This document shows, piece after piece, positions 12,610 through 24,410 of a stretch of 64,000 nucleotides of DNA. A program made the position numbers and the translations under genes. Numbering within the stretch: the stretch's first letter is position 1; the number at the start of each line of letters is the position of its first letter. The DNA comes from Mytilus trossulus (lineage: Eukaryota; Mollusca; Bivalvia; Mytilida; Mytilidae). The notes beneath the pieces were generated by a model that saw nothing but the letters and a program-made list of their open reading frames with translations, was not told the DNA's origin and searched no databases. The stretch covers positions 77,312,682-77,376,681 of the forward strand of contig NC_086386.1 in the NCBI RefSeq assembly GCF_036588685.1, read 5' to 3'.

Positions 12610-14184
12610 TCAATTTTTTAAATTTTATCTGACATAGGTTTATATTTGGTCATTGTTCAAGGTCGTATTGTTTTATTGATGCTTACACACACATCAGTTG
12701 GTATATTACATTTCTTTATTTTGATATAATTCTCCTCAAACAAATAAATAAAATTTCTTTTCAACTTTAAATAACAACAATAAACCTTTGTAAGGTTCGT
12801 GTATTATTGAAATGAATTATAATAACTCAGGCTAATATCAAGCTTAACCGACTGTCCAATGTCCGCATCACACTCAGCTATGAATAAATTGTATCGTATT
12901 TTTGTGGTGTGTAGTACGTTGACCCGGCCTATATTAATCTGACTTGATTAGCTTTAGTATCATTGAATTGAATTCTGATAACTCAGGCTGATATCAAGCT
13001 GGATCGATCATCCAATGTTCGTATCTCACTACTGAGCTTTGATTAAAATTGCTTTGTGGCGTGAAGTATGTTGACACGGCCTACGTAATATTGTCCAAAA
13101 CACATTATAGACGTTATAGGAAAGCACAGGCGTTAATAAATTTGACACAAACTTGTCCTGATTTCTTCCGGTTTGCAGTTGAAACAAAGAAAACACTTAT
13201 TTTATCATGCAAAATTTACTAATATAAATCAAATATTCAGTAATATGATTGACTACATATTGATATTGTAAAACAATGCAGCTGGGCACATATGAAGACT
13301 AGTTTGTTTTAAATCGTTCGATGCGCTCACTCGACACAAATTGATATTTTTTTTTATCTTTTATAATATCAATATGCTAACAACAACCTGATTTTTAGTT
13401 CTTTTCACATTTTTACCGATTATGAAACCTATAAAACTTTATATATTTTCTGTGTATTTGTTATGTGAGCTATCGTTTTTTGGTCTAATGCCAAGGATTT
13501 GTTGTGTTTTTCATTTTTTCATTTTTTGTACTTTCCACTCGGATTTCATGCTTTTTGTATTTTTTGGAACCAGACAAGATAAAGTAGCGTGGGCTTGATT
13601 ACATACGGTACATTAATACATTAAAACTAAACTCACATAGTGGATATAAAGTTTTTAATTGAAAATTATTTAACACTGTCATAATTCAGGTAAAATCAGA
13701 TTTATCTTAAAAGGATCCAGATCTGTACTTTAACTGGTATAAAAATATATGTATATACAAAAATAAAACAATGGAATTACTGTTATCTTATTTAACACTA
13801 TCATAATTCAGGTAAAATCAGATTTATCTTAAGAGGATCCAGATCTGTACCGGTATATAAAAATATATATATAATGAAAACTAGTTGAATTACTGAATTC
13901 TAATAGAAGAAAAGCATAACGTTCCATATACTGTATGATGTCAGATAAATGGCCATACTCTTTCAAAGCAAAACGCTGATCATATTAATCAACTCTCGAT
14001 AATTCTGCTAGGACAGAAATAACCATCGTATCTGCTGGCTCTGCCATGTCTACAAAAAAGCGTTAAATTAAATCAAAATAACTGCAGCATGAATCTTTAA
14101 AATTATCTCGCTAATTGCTTTACCCTAGTATCCGATGACATTACCATTTTAGATTAATTAAAAAAAAAATAGGATGTGCCTACA
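12610..14184. repeat. segmental duplication, copy 1, left part
   Basis: This non-coding stretch is matched at 25453-27260. Shared landmarks are 'tgataactcaggctgatatc', 'tgttgacacggcctacgtaa', 'gacgttatag' with 'gaaagcacaggcgtt', and 'gcagcatgaatcttta'. No gene is seen. It includes a local tandem repeat at 13665-13870. Confidence 0.75.
13665..13870. repeat. short tandem repeat, about 120 bp, 2 units
   Basis: 'taattcaggtaaaatcagat' followed by 'ggatccagatctgtac' occurs twice here. In the paralogous segment (26565-26905) there are three units, so copy number has changed since the duplication. Confidence 0.75.
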
Positions 14185-15352
14185 AAACTAGAGGCTCTCA
14201 AGAGCCTGTATCGCTCACCTGAAACAACCTGGGTTTTAGAATTCATAAAAAAAAAGATAAAATTCGGCTACAAATTAACAACACTTGGCGAGAACCTCAT
14301 AAGGAAAGGAACATTTATGCTATGTTTGTTTTCATTCAATTCAGTGGTTCTCTAAAAGAAGAAATTTGTATGTATTTCCCAAAGAGTCCTATGTTAAACT
14401 AAGTCCCCCCTATGGCTACCATCTAGGAAGTTTGATTGGTGACAAAGTAACAACACTTGGTCGGCATCTCATTAGGAACATTCATGCTATGTTTGGTCTC
14501 AATCCATTCCGTGGTTCTCTAAAAGAAAACATTTGTATGTATTTTCCTTATGGCCCTATGTAAAACTAAGTCCCCCCTATGGCGGCCATCTTGGATGATG
14601 GATCAGCTACAAAGTAATAACACTTGGTCAGCACCCCATAAGGAACATTCATGCTATGTTTGGTTTCATTCCATTCAGTGGTTCTGTAGAAGAAGTCATT
14701 TATATGCATTTCCCATAGGGTCCTATGTTTAACTAAGTCCCCTGCTGGCGGCCATCTTGGATGGTGGATCGGCTACAAAGTAACAACACTTGGTCAGCAC
14801 CTCATAAGGAACATTCATGCCATGTTTGGTTTCATTCCATTCAGTGGTTCTCTAAAAGAAGTCATTTGAATGCATTTCCAATAGGGTCCTATGTTAAACT
14901 AAGTCCCCCACTGGTGGCCATCTTTGATGATGGATCGGCTACAAAGTAACAACACTTGGTCAGCACGCCATAAGGAACATTCATGCTATGTTTGGTTTCA
15001 ATCCATTCAGTGGTTCTCTAAAAGAAAACAATTGTATGTATTTCCGTATGGCCCTATGTAAAACTAAGTCCCCCCTATGACGGCCATCTTGGATGATGGA
15101 TCGGCTACAAAAGTACCAACACTTGGTCAACACCCCATAAGGAACATGCATGCTATGTTTGGTTTTATTCCATTCAGTTGTTCTCTAGAAGAAGTCATTG
15201 GTATGCATTTCCCATAAGGTCCTATGTTAAACTAAGTCCCCCGCTGGCGTCCATCTTGGATGATGGATCGGCTACAAAGTAACAGCACTTGGTCAGCAAC
15301 TCATAAGGAACATTCATGCCAAGTTTGGTTTCATTCCATTCAGTGGTTAAAG
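14185..15352. repeat. tandem array, about 168-bp unit, about 7 copies
   Basis: The unit contains 'ggcggccatcttggatgatg', 'gatcggctacaaagtaacaa', 'cacttggtcagcac', 'aaggaacattcatgctatgt' and 'ccattcagtggttctctaaa'. 'acacttgg' recurs near 14281, 14453, 14618, 14786, 14954, 15119 and 15288. The array begins with the motif 'gaggctctcaagagcctgta', which I recognise as widespread in bivalves. It is absent from the paralogous segment, where a different 490-bp stretch (27265-27757) occupies the place. The reading frames over it are shadows. Confidence 0.88.
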
Positions 15353-15801
15353 CAGCCAAGTATAAATCAATCAATATCCGTTTCTTCCTGTTCTTATAAA
15401 AGTTCGCTTTCGTAACTATTCGGAGGAAGGTTACTGCAACATTTACAATCTTTATAACTTGACAATAAAATTCAGGAACTTTATGATCGTTTTTTTTTGC
15501 TAGTTAACGTTACCTTTAGTTACATTTTTTAGATAGGGAGATACGTCAAAACGCCAAAATTATTCGATAAAAGTGCATTTTGGTAATGGTTAATATATGA
15601 CTTATTCCTTCAAAAAAGATTGCATTTTCATTAAAAAAAAAAATTCTAGACCTTTGATCTTTTGAATAATAAACCACCCTTAACTTAAGCGAAGAGAACA
15701 CACATCTAAACCGTATGTCTAAAATCATGATTAATAACAACATTAATTGCACAACATTTTCAAACAAGGGAAAGATTGTTTAAACCTCCATTTGTACTTA
15801 C

Positions 15802-15968
15802 TACGTGTCCAATTTCTGTCTGTGAAGTTCTTTGTATAAAGGAATTTCGGAATGGTGCCAATGTGTTCATATGGACAGCCTATATTTTGATCAAGGACGT
15901 ACATCCACCCTTGATCTCTAGCACATCCACCGTAGTTTTGATTTACATAGAATTTTCGTTGATGATCT
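15802..15968 (-). CDS. cassette copy 1, exon d (NYGGC exon)
   Basis: This 167-nt exon has acceptor 'tttttccag' and donor GTAAGT. It enters in phase 2 and leaves in phase 1. It reads DHQRKFYVNQNYGGCARDQG then WMYVLDQ, and ends with FLYTKNFTDRNWTR. It has an NYGGC motif, two further aromatic-rich strands and two cysteines. I recall similar C-terminal modules with an 'F.(I/V)N..YGGC..D.GW' pattern in uncharacterised secreted bivalve proteins, but I cannot name the family. It is the last exon I can place in this cassette; a terminal exon carrying the stop was not identified with confidence. Confidence 0.7.
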
Positions 15969-17746
15969 CTGGAAAAATGTATTTGATGTAAAAATTGAAA
16001 CGTATTTTATGAATTAACATAAGACAACAATCAAATGTAATACTGTATCGTGACAATGTCTTTCAAAAACATTTTTATCATTTGACCTTTTCTAATACAT
16101 GTTTATTTTATTTGAAACTTCGTTTGTTTGTGTAGTTTATTCTTTTCAATTTTAGAATGTGGTGTTATGCAGAAAGCAGTTCCTTAATATACGTCGCTTA
16201 CACATCGTTTGACTTTCGAAACTTACAATTTGATGGATTCTAAAAACAAAATATACAATACCGTTCATTCACACGGTATTGGAAATCATTCTATGACCTA
16301 AGGATATCCATTTTCACTGACATGTGATTATAAAAACTTATAACAAAAATACCGAACTTCAAGCTAAATTCAAACAGTTAAGTTCAAATAAACGGACAAA
16401 ATCAAACGTTATCGACTAATGGATGGAATGAAAAACAACTGTCATAGCCTCGACTTGGTATAGACATTTCATCATGTTTCCGACGAAAAAAGTTGGTATA
16501 ACCCTGCTTTATAACTAGATAAACTTTCCACTTTTGTGGAAGTTGTTTATAAAACTGTTATATCAAAAATATTCGGTGCACAAAACAAACAGACTAAGTT
16601 AATGTGACAACAGTCAAAACTGTATCAACATATATACATCACGGACAAAATGCTAACAACCAATATAAAAGAAACATCATAGCAAGAATACAGTTAACTG
16701 GAAAAATAAAGTAAGATAAAAATATACACAGCTCAGAACCTAGAATCAATAACTCAATACCATATTGTATTATTTGGGTAGCAGACACTAGCAATTCAAA
16801 ATTAAGGCGTGGTAATTTCCATTGAGAATTTGTGAGATAAACAACGACACGCTCTTTGTCAAAATCATGGCTCATAAATTTTGAAAGTATCAGCTCCAAG
16901 CTCTTGAATATCGTATGAGTTGACAAATGTATTTTCCATACGAGGGGTAGTTAGTGTATTGCTGCTAAGGTAAAGAAAGATTATCCTTTTGAAATTGGAA
17001 TCGGGACGTTTGATCATAGCTTCTGTATTATGTGTACCGCAACTATTTTTTCCCGGTCATAAAGAATATTCAAGAAAGTAGTACATCATATTAAAAACAA
17101 ACCAATTACTACAAATGCGTAGTTTCAAAATACACATGAAAGCATATGTTGGTAAAGTGTGTATTAAATGAAACCTAATGACGTGTTGTCATTTTTGGTA
17201 ACTTTTTTTTCATGATAAAAATGACACAAAAATGCATGAATTTAAAAAAAGTACGGCAAAATAATGGGTTGTTCTACCGACATCATGTGCAATGTGAAAC
17301 TTTGTGGGCCAATGAGCACATCGAACGAGCAAACAATGTCCACAATGTGTTAATCGGCTGATAATTTACAATATTTATAGGAAATCCGATAAGCTGTTTA
17401 TCGTTCTCTTCTGTTTCGTATTCCTCTTTTAGACAATTTTACACTTAATAATGTCTCTTCTTACTTTGTGTCGTCGTCAAACATGGATTACGGAGCGCAT
17501 TTGTCAGGCGATATAGGCGAAAGAAAGGACGATAAGCCCTTATATGAAATTAAAAGTATGAAGATTTTTTTAAGTACAATGCAGCCTAATCTATTGCTTT
17601 AACATGGAATGACTGTTACTTAATTTGAACTGAAGACACACGAGCTGTGAATGCTTTACGATGAACTCAACACTGAAAGCAATTGGACAAAGTTGTGTGC
17701 CTCCATTAAATAAAACAAAATAATTATGTATTTAGCAAACATTTAC

Positions 17747-17907
17747 CCAGCAATCGTAAAGTAGTTAAATGTACTGTGTGATCCTAAATCATTAAAACTA
17801 CTCTGCGCAAGGTTTGATTTGCTAAACCAGTTCATCTTATCTGTATTCCTACCATTAAAAGTCATCCATGCAACAACTTGGCTGTTTTTGAAAAATTCAA
17901 CCTTCAC
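17747..17907 (-). CDS. cassette copy 1, exon c (VKVEFF exon)
   Basis: This 161-nt exon enters in phase 0 and leaves in phase 2. It has acceptor 'gtaattcacag' and donor GTAAAT. It reads VKVEFFKNSQVVAWMTFNGR, then a KMNWFSKSNL block, and ends TFNYFTIAG. It looks like a beta-rich extracellular module. It joins seamlessly to exon b upstream (...NANIRM) and to exon d downstream. The paralogue at 30200-30360 differs at two residues. Confidence 0.75.
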
Positions 17908-18240
17908 CTGTGAATTACAGAAATCATATTTCTTTAACATAATAAAAATAGATGTGCACACTTAATCTTTAATATGTCTTTGAACAAGACGAGGCCTTCA
18001 GGTTCAAAATTAGTGTTGGCAGGCTCTAAAGTATATATTGATATTTCTCTGAAAATATGCATGAAAACGAAATGTGTTGACTTCTCTTGTTTTGCTGTGA
18101 ACTTAAAATGAACGTATGAATGTTAATCAGCTGATGTTAATATATTGATATAATGAATAACATAAAATGATGTCTTAATAAATTGAGCTCGGAACGAATT
18201 GTTTTAGTTCTGACATAAACCATTATAAGTTGTGACATAC

Positions 18241-18410
18241 CATTCGTATATTTGCATTATTCCAGTCATCCACAACACTATTTCTGAGATGACGATGAGA
18301 ACCGACTGTTCCAAAAGACGTGGGAAGAGGGTTGCATTCTGACTGACTTCGCCATGCGTCATACACAGACTTACCATTTCCTTCAAACGCAACGAATACA
18401 GGAAACCAAA
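18241..18410 (-). CDS. cassette copy 1, exon b (FWFPVFVAFEG exon)
   Basis: This 170-nt exon enters in phase 1 and leaves in phase 0. It has acceptor 'gaatgtttacag' and donor GTATGT. It encodes FWFPVFVAFEGNGKSVYDAW followed by a CNPLPTSFGT region and NSVVDDWNNANIRM. The hydrophobic start followed by 'YDAW...' is typical of the first strand of this module. The paralogue at 30670-30839 differs at one residue (SHRH versus SQRH). Confidence 0.75.
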
Positions 18411-18654
18411 CTGTAAACATTCATCACAGTTGTGTCATACATTTTTTAATATTTATAAAAGAAAAGTACTCTTTGTTAGTGTGTTTTTTTATGGGTGGCT
18501 TTTTGATAGTGTAATCTGAAATTCAATACATAAAATGAGGCATTTCATAGATTCATTATACGAAAAAATGATAATATAACCATGCAATATGACAAAGGAA
18601 GCAAATAAATACATATAATTATAGTTGATATCTATATGATGAATATATAATCTT

Positions 18655-18960
18655 TCAATTATGTGAGTAACTTCTTATAGTCCATTGTTAATTTATTTTT
18701 CATTATCATTTTGTTTATTTCCTTTGTTACCTACTTGGCATAGGACTCGGGCTTCTTTTAATCTGAGTTTTAATATGCGTATTGTTGTGTGTTTGTTTTT
18801 TTCTACATTAGATATAGGTATAGGGGAGTTAAGATCTCAAAAACACGTTTAACCATTCGCATTTTGGCGACTGTCTCAGATCAGATTGTTTTTCTTGTCT
18901 TGTATGATTTTTAATTTTATTTTCTTGTGTTTATTTTGAGTTTAGTATGATGAAAAAAAA
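18655..18960 (+). mobile_element. solo Penelope-like tail, 5' portion
   Basis: The blocks 'ggcataggactcgggcttct', 'tgcgtattgttgtgtgtttg' and 'ggtataggggagttaagatc' match the PLE tail at 2469-3093. The piece ends with 'attttgagtttagtatgatg', a sequence repeated where the tail resumes at 19880. The intervening segment contains cassette exon a. Confidence 0.7.
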
Positions 18961-19204
18961 ATCTCTGGCAAGTTGGTTCACAGTATGTTGAAATGTATAT
19001 GGAAGTGAACTGATATTTCGGTACCACAAACCGTGGATAGACATGGTAAACACTTTATTGTAAGAATATTTCTAAGGTAAAAATATTATCGCCAAGACGA
19101 TGTAAAATTTATGAAATACGTTTATACGAAAGCGTGGTATTAATATGCATATTGTATTGAGTATATATGTGGAACTGGCAAATTACTAGTAGTGAGTACT
19201 GAAA

Positions 19205-19370
19205 AGTAAAATCACAAAAATACTGAACTCAGAGGAAAATCAATACGGAAAGTCCATAATCACAAGACAAACTCAAATAACAAAACACATCAAAAACGAA
19301 TAGACAAGAACTGTCATATTCCTGACTTGGTACAGGCATTTTCAAATGTAGAAACATGCACATAGAAACA
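19205..19370 (+). repeat. dispersed repeat, family B
   Basis: The 'gtaaaatcacaaaaatactg' to 'tatt' and 'cctgacttggtacaggca' block is an abundant mussel repeat. An inverted copy is at 35850-36050. Related copies are at 16335-16640, 22705-22870, 28745-29060, 33890-34035 and 44560-44720. Confidence 0.75.
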
Positions 19371-19694
19371 TAGAAGAGTACTCCAGGTTTGATAAGGGTA
19401 TATAATGTAACATTCCAATATGCACTCTCTGAGTCTCTACAAACTAGTTAACACATGACGACCTTGATTTACCATGAAGGTTTTGCACAGTCGGTAATGA
19501 AACATGATATTAGATATCAATAAAGGCAACAGTAGTATACCGCTGTTCGAAACTCATAAATTGATAGAAAAAAAGAAATCCGGGTTACAAACTAAATCCG
19601 AGGGAAATGCATTAAATATAAGAGGAGAACAACGACACAACAATAAAATATAAAACACACAGAAACGAACTAAGCATTAGACGAACATACTTAC

Positions 19695-19736
19695 ATCTTA
19701 TTCCTATAGCTTTCTTGCGTTTTCCCTTTCCTACAC
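19695..19736 (-). CDS. cassette copy 1, exon a (basic linker)
   Basis: This 42-nt phase 1-1 exon has acceptor 'ccgttcttcag' and donor GTAAGT. It encodes VGKGKRKKAIGIR, a short basic linker that precedes exon b in frame. The same exon with one change is at 32003-32044, and a version with an in-frame TGA is at 36106-36147. Its small size means the call leans on its conserved splice sites and phase. Confidence 0.6.
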
Positions 19737-19879
19737 CTGAAGAACGGAGAGATAATTTATATTACATAGGTTAATTTATACAATTACTGTTTTAAAAGTA
19801 AACAGTCCGATTTATCATTAATAATCTAATTTATTCTAAATTAAAAAAAATAACCGTCCTGATTATTTTTTTCCCTTAT

Positions 19880-20105
19880 GTTAACCATGCAACTTGTTTC
19901 TTGTGTATATTTTGAGTTTAGAATGATGACCATTATCCCTTAACTAGTATACATTTTTTATAGGGACCAACCTGAAGCACGCCTCCATGTACGGGAGTTT
20001 TTCGCTGCATTGAAGACATTTTGGTGGCCTTCGATTGTTGTCTGCTCAATGGTGGGGTTGTTGTCCCTTTAACACATTCCCCATTTCCATTCACTATTTT
20101 GATAG
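19880..20105 (+). mobile_element. solo Penelope-like tail, 3' portion
   Basis: It contains 'tatagggaccaacctgaagc', 'acgggagtttttcgctgcat', 'gggttgttgtccctttaaca' and 'ttccccatttccattc'. It corresponds to the last 220 bp of the PLE tail at 2469-3093 and has a paralogue at 32190-32415. Confidence 0.75.
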
Positions 20106-20370
20106 TTATCAAATTCAAAAATAGATTGAAAGTTAATGAGAATTTTACCGTACATATATTTCTTTGTCATGATTATCAAATGTTATTACTTTCGTTTGAG
20201 CTGACAGTTTGCACCACTACGCATATAACAACTAAGATTAGGAGCAGTCTGGTCATTTCACTTATTGTTGTCTCCGTTTATCTACAATAAACAAAAAATC
20301 TTTACTGCTATTTATTTTTTTAATTGTTGTCTCCGCTTTTCTTAAACCAAAAACAGTCGTTAGTGTATAT

Positions 20371-21450
20371 GTTCCGGACCATATGAGTATTTGGACCATA
20401 CGCGTATGGTCATGACCATATACGTATTCTCATATGGTCCGACCATACGCGTATGGTCCGACCGTACGCGTATGGTCGGACCATATGAGTATAATACTCG
20501 TTTGGTTAGTAACGGGCCGGACCATATGAGTATTTGGACCATATAGGTTTTTTTGCATATTACATTAATATAAACGTTTCAAAAATACAAAAAAAAATGT
20601 GATGGTTACATGACAATTTATTAATTTTATAATCCAAAAGCTACGTAAAAATTAAGTATTGATGTCATCAAGGATTTGTATATCTAACTATACAAATCCT
20701 TGATGTCATGCATAGTTAGTTTTCATCGCTAGTTACCTTCCTGCATGAAGGCTTGGTGTGACATGCATTTCAAACGGTATCATAGCGTTTTTGAATTTGC
20801 AAGAGATTTGTGCACGATCCTTTTCATTTACAACTTTTGGTTACGAGTGAAAAGCTAGAATTTTTACAGCTGCGTACAGTGATACCGACGTCTTTTGCCA
20901 TTCTGATATCTACGGTATTTTTGAGAAACTCTAGATCTCAAATATCGTAAAATGACTGCAATACACAATATTCACAACTTGAAGACAACGTAAATAAACT
21001 TTGTTACTCTCCAGTGACTTCTTATGTAACAATTCATTTAGAAATTTGAGGTAATTTTTTTTTACATATTGCCATTCACTTGTTAAATAACAAATCGGTA
21101 ATGACTGGCGGTAATTACCATCGGTAATGACCATCGGTATAAAATGTGTTTACTCTAAATTTGACAATTAAGTAAAATTAAATATGTGAAACTATACTTA
21201 TTTTTATTTAGCTTATCTTTTTATTATAATATAATAATAAAATTAACTATGTGTGTGTGTCGTCTTTTTATTGAACGGTCATGCCGTATGAAAAATTTAG
21301 AAGTATTAAAAAGTAAACTGTAAAAGTGTGTTAATTACCCCGACCATACGCGTACGGTCGGACCATACGCGTATGGTCGGACAATATGAGTATATACCCA
21401 TATGGTCATGACCATACGCGTATGGTCCAAATACTCATATGGTCCGGAAC
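20371..21450. mobile_element. 1080-bp element with long palindromic terminal inverted repeats
   Basis: The ends start with 'gttccggaccatatgagtat' on both strands. The inverted repeats run for about 115 bp and are themselves built from copies of the 18-bp palindrome 'gaccatacgcgtatggtc'. The element is flanked by ATAT (20367-20370 and 21451-21454), a possible target duplication. The paralogous segment near 32660-32680 continues directly from 'ctcgttagtgtaaatg' to 'ttgttgttg', so it is an approximate empty site. The interior has no transposase. It includes a smaller inverted repeat ('aggatttgtatatctaacta' with its complement) near 20672-20710. Confidence 0.8.
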
Positions 21451-21637
21451 ATATATTTTGTTGTTGTCTTTCACCGAAATAAATATTGTCACTGTTTCTT
21501 TCATTTGTCTTAAACATAAAATCAAATCGTTACTATTATTTTTAATTTGCTGTCTCCGTTTCTATATTCTTATTTTTATTATTATTATTGTCCTTGTTTG
21601 TACAAAATCCCAAAAATATCGTTACTTACTGTATTTA

Positions 21638-22192
21638 AATAAAAAAAAAGAATCAAACTTAACGCTAATTAAATAGTTTAAAGGTGGTACCCAACATTTT
21701 TAACTAAAAATAATTTGGCTCGTTTAATTTTCCTAAATTTTTGTCAAAATTTTGCTAAATTTTCCTAAAATTTTCCTAAAATTTTGTTCAATTGTTGTCT
21801 AAAAACAAAATAAAAAGGTTTACTGAATTTTCTTCGTCTTGATATATTTCAAATTTCTTTCATTTTTTACACATTAAGGTTGTACCTAACACTACAGGGA
21901 GATAACTATGTAAAGTCGGGTAATGTTTTAATTACATTTTGTTGTAAAAAGAATATTTAGCTTCTCAATGATAAAATTGGTGTTTGTCAAACTGCTATAT
22001 TACCAGTGTAATTTTTCTGACAAAACGGTTGGTTCAAAGTTTTTGAAATTTTTATATTTTTGTTAGAGGGTCAAAGTAAATACTTTGACAAAATTTTAGG
22101 AAAATTAAACGAGCCAAATTATTTTCAGTTAAAAATGTTGGGTACGTCCTTTAAACTATTTAAATAGCGTTAAGTTTAATTCTTTTTTTTGC
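21638..22192. mobile_element. hairpin-type element with about 108-bp inverted ends
   Basis: The left arm (about 21638-21745) with 'ggtggtacccaacattttta' and 'aataatttggctcgtttaat' is matched in reverse by about 22085-22192 with few mismatches. The middle is AT-rich with repeats of 'tttcctaaatttt'. In the paralogous segment (32875-33260) the left arm is missing and the right arm is kept, so one copy has lost an arm since duplication. Confidence 0.7.
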
Positions 22193-23266
22193 CGAAATCG
22201 ATCTTCATAAATATCATTGACCATTTTAAGAGCCTTTTTTTCAGACATTAATTTTTTTATACGCAAAGACACTATTTTATTATATTATTCATTACATACC
22301 CTATCAGAGATACCAATAAATACCACTTATACACAAGGTTTCAATACCTGGACTATGACTGACAGTACATCTGTCAGCAGCTTTTTTAATATAGTTTCAT
22401 TCTCCATCTACGCATGTTAACTTGTTTTTATTTTAACAAACCGTGTCTCCTTCCGCGGCTTCCTTGTTAGGGGAAAAAAATATAGATGTGACGCAGGACA
22501 TGATACCTATACTGAAGATAAATGTTAAGTGAATATTTAACCGATAAATTTATCTATATTTGATGTAAATGAAATCATTATTGAAATTAACTATGAATGT
22601 GTTAATACATTTTTCCGAATTGTTGCATCTTTAAAATCAGTGAACCCTAGAGCCTATGTTTTTTTTTCTCTCAAAAATACAAAAGTGTAAGGTCAACACA
22701 CTATAAAAAGTAGAATCACAAATATAACTTATTCCGGGAAAGTTTAAAACGGAAAGTCCCTATTCAAATGGCATAATCAAAAGTCCAAACATAATAAACG
22801 AATGGATAGAAACCGTATCAGTTAATATGACATTTCGTACTTAATTTTGTACGTTGGAACTACTTACTTAGTTAATCAATAAATGTTCTATCAAGAAAAT
22901 TATGATGGGAAATAAATGCTACATCATAGTAAAATGCTGTTAGTTATTGTTTGTTCAAGAGATAATTTAGTTAACCTACTTTTCTATAAACTTATCTTTC
23001 CAATTGAAACGAATTAAAAAAAAACAATATTAAACACCTTGTTCAAGCCTTGGGCTTCGTTTTTATACAATTGGCGCTATTTGTTATAGATATATATACA
23101 GCTGGACCTACCTTCTTTCTTACTATAGGTATATCAGTTATAAAATACAAGTTACCGATAACTTTATTTCTAAGATGGCGGCTTGTGCCCTGAGTAACGA
23201 ACTATTTGAGATCCTCGATGCTCTTCAACTTTGTACTTGTTTGGCTTTATGACTATTTTGATATGA

Positions 23267-23297
23267 GCGTCACTGATGAGTCTTATGTAGACGAAAC
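23267..23297 (+). ncRNA. truncated hammerhead ribozyme (5' part)
   Basis: It has stem I strand GCGTCA, core CTGATGA (23273-23279), stem II GTCT-loop-AGAC and GAAAC, all consensus. It is cut off immediately after, so helix III, the cleavage site and the second stem I strand are missing. Confidence 0.65.
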
Positions 23298-24071
23298 TTT
23301 TGATAACTAATTATTCCTTAGTTTTCTATGTTGTGTCATGTGTACTGTTGTTCATCTTTTTATTTTTTAGCCATGACGTTGTCAGTTTATTTTCGATTTA
23401 TGAGTTTGACTGTCCCTCTGGTGTCTTTCGAACCTCTTTTACTGGGCTGACAATGTTCTCCGGAATTTGCATTGAAGTTAGGTATTATTTGTCAATGTAA
23501 ATATAAATCACTTGGTTTATACTAAAATGAGCAGTAATAAAGTTCCCTTTGAAAAGACTTTAAGTTATATCTATATCATAGTTTTTTCTCTGGGATGTGG
23601 CAATTATCTATTTAACACATTATAAAGTATACCTTTTGTACAATTGAACTTAGTGTGGTATAAATAAGTAATACGATGCATATGTAAATTCAATATCTCT
23701 TTTCCGCAAAATGATACAAATTTTCAAATTTCCATTGGCTATTCGTTAGGTCAATGATAACTTTCAAATATCAAAGACAGGCTAATACATTTTCATTGAT
23801 TTGTTTGTGTACTGATTTATTTTTTTATCACTTAATCACTAAAACAATATGGCAACGACGCTAAAGTCTGATTTGTTTGAACGTGTAATTCACAATATAT
23901 ATATTTTCCTGTTATAAATTCATTCAAATTGTAGGTTTGGTTTTGGTTGTTTTCCAAAGGTTAAGCTCAAGGTTGATTTTAGTATTATAATTTTACAATT
24001 GCCGGAATTCATCTGTTTCATTTTTAAGATTTGCGTCTTTTTCATAACATGACATATAAAATTTCGGAATA

Positions 24072-24410
24072 TGTCAAAGCGACACCAACCCGATTATAGA
24101 GCAGACACAAGCCGAAGGCCACCAATGGGTCTTCAATATAGCGAGAATTCCCGCACCTATAGGTGTCCTTCAGCTGGCCCCTAAAAATATGTATACTAGT
24201 ACAGTGATAATGGACGTCATAATAAACTCCGAATTATATATACAAGAAACTAAAATCAAAAATCATACAAGACTTACAAAGGTCAGAGGCTCCTGACTTG
24301 GGACAGACGCACAATTGCGGCGGGGTTAAACATGTTTATTCGATATCAACCATCCTCCTATACCTCGAGCCAATGTAGAAAAGTAAACGCATATCAATAT
24401 GAATATAATG
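24072..24410 (-). mobile_element. solo Penelope-like tail, inverted
   Basis: In reverse orientation it has the PLE tail blocks: 'ccaatgggtcttcaatatag', 'gtccttcagctggcccctaa', 'aggctcctgacttgggacag' and 'ggcggggttaaacatg'. No reverse transcriptase adjoins it. Confidence 0.8.

Noticed and set aside
15355-15480. Candidate terminal exon of cassette 1 ('TFLRIV' reading)
   Set aside because: An AG and a compatible phase exist. Copy 2 would stop after about 11 residues but copy 1 reads through, and the sequence does not resemble the expected module end, so I did not call it.
16639-16926. 95-codon reverse frame inside the cassette 1 intron
   Set aside because: It is in a different register from the conserved stretch of the paralogous frame at 29165-29521, with stops between, so it is not supported as an exon.
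20360-20560. Regularly repeated short palindromes that could suggest a CRISPR-like array
   Set aside because: There are no uniform unique spacers. The repeats are parts of terminal inverted repeats in a eukaryotic element.
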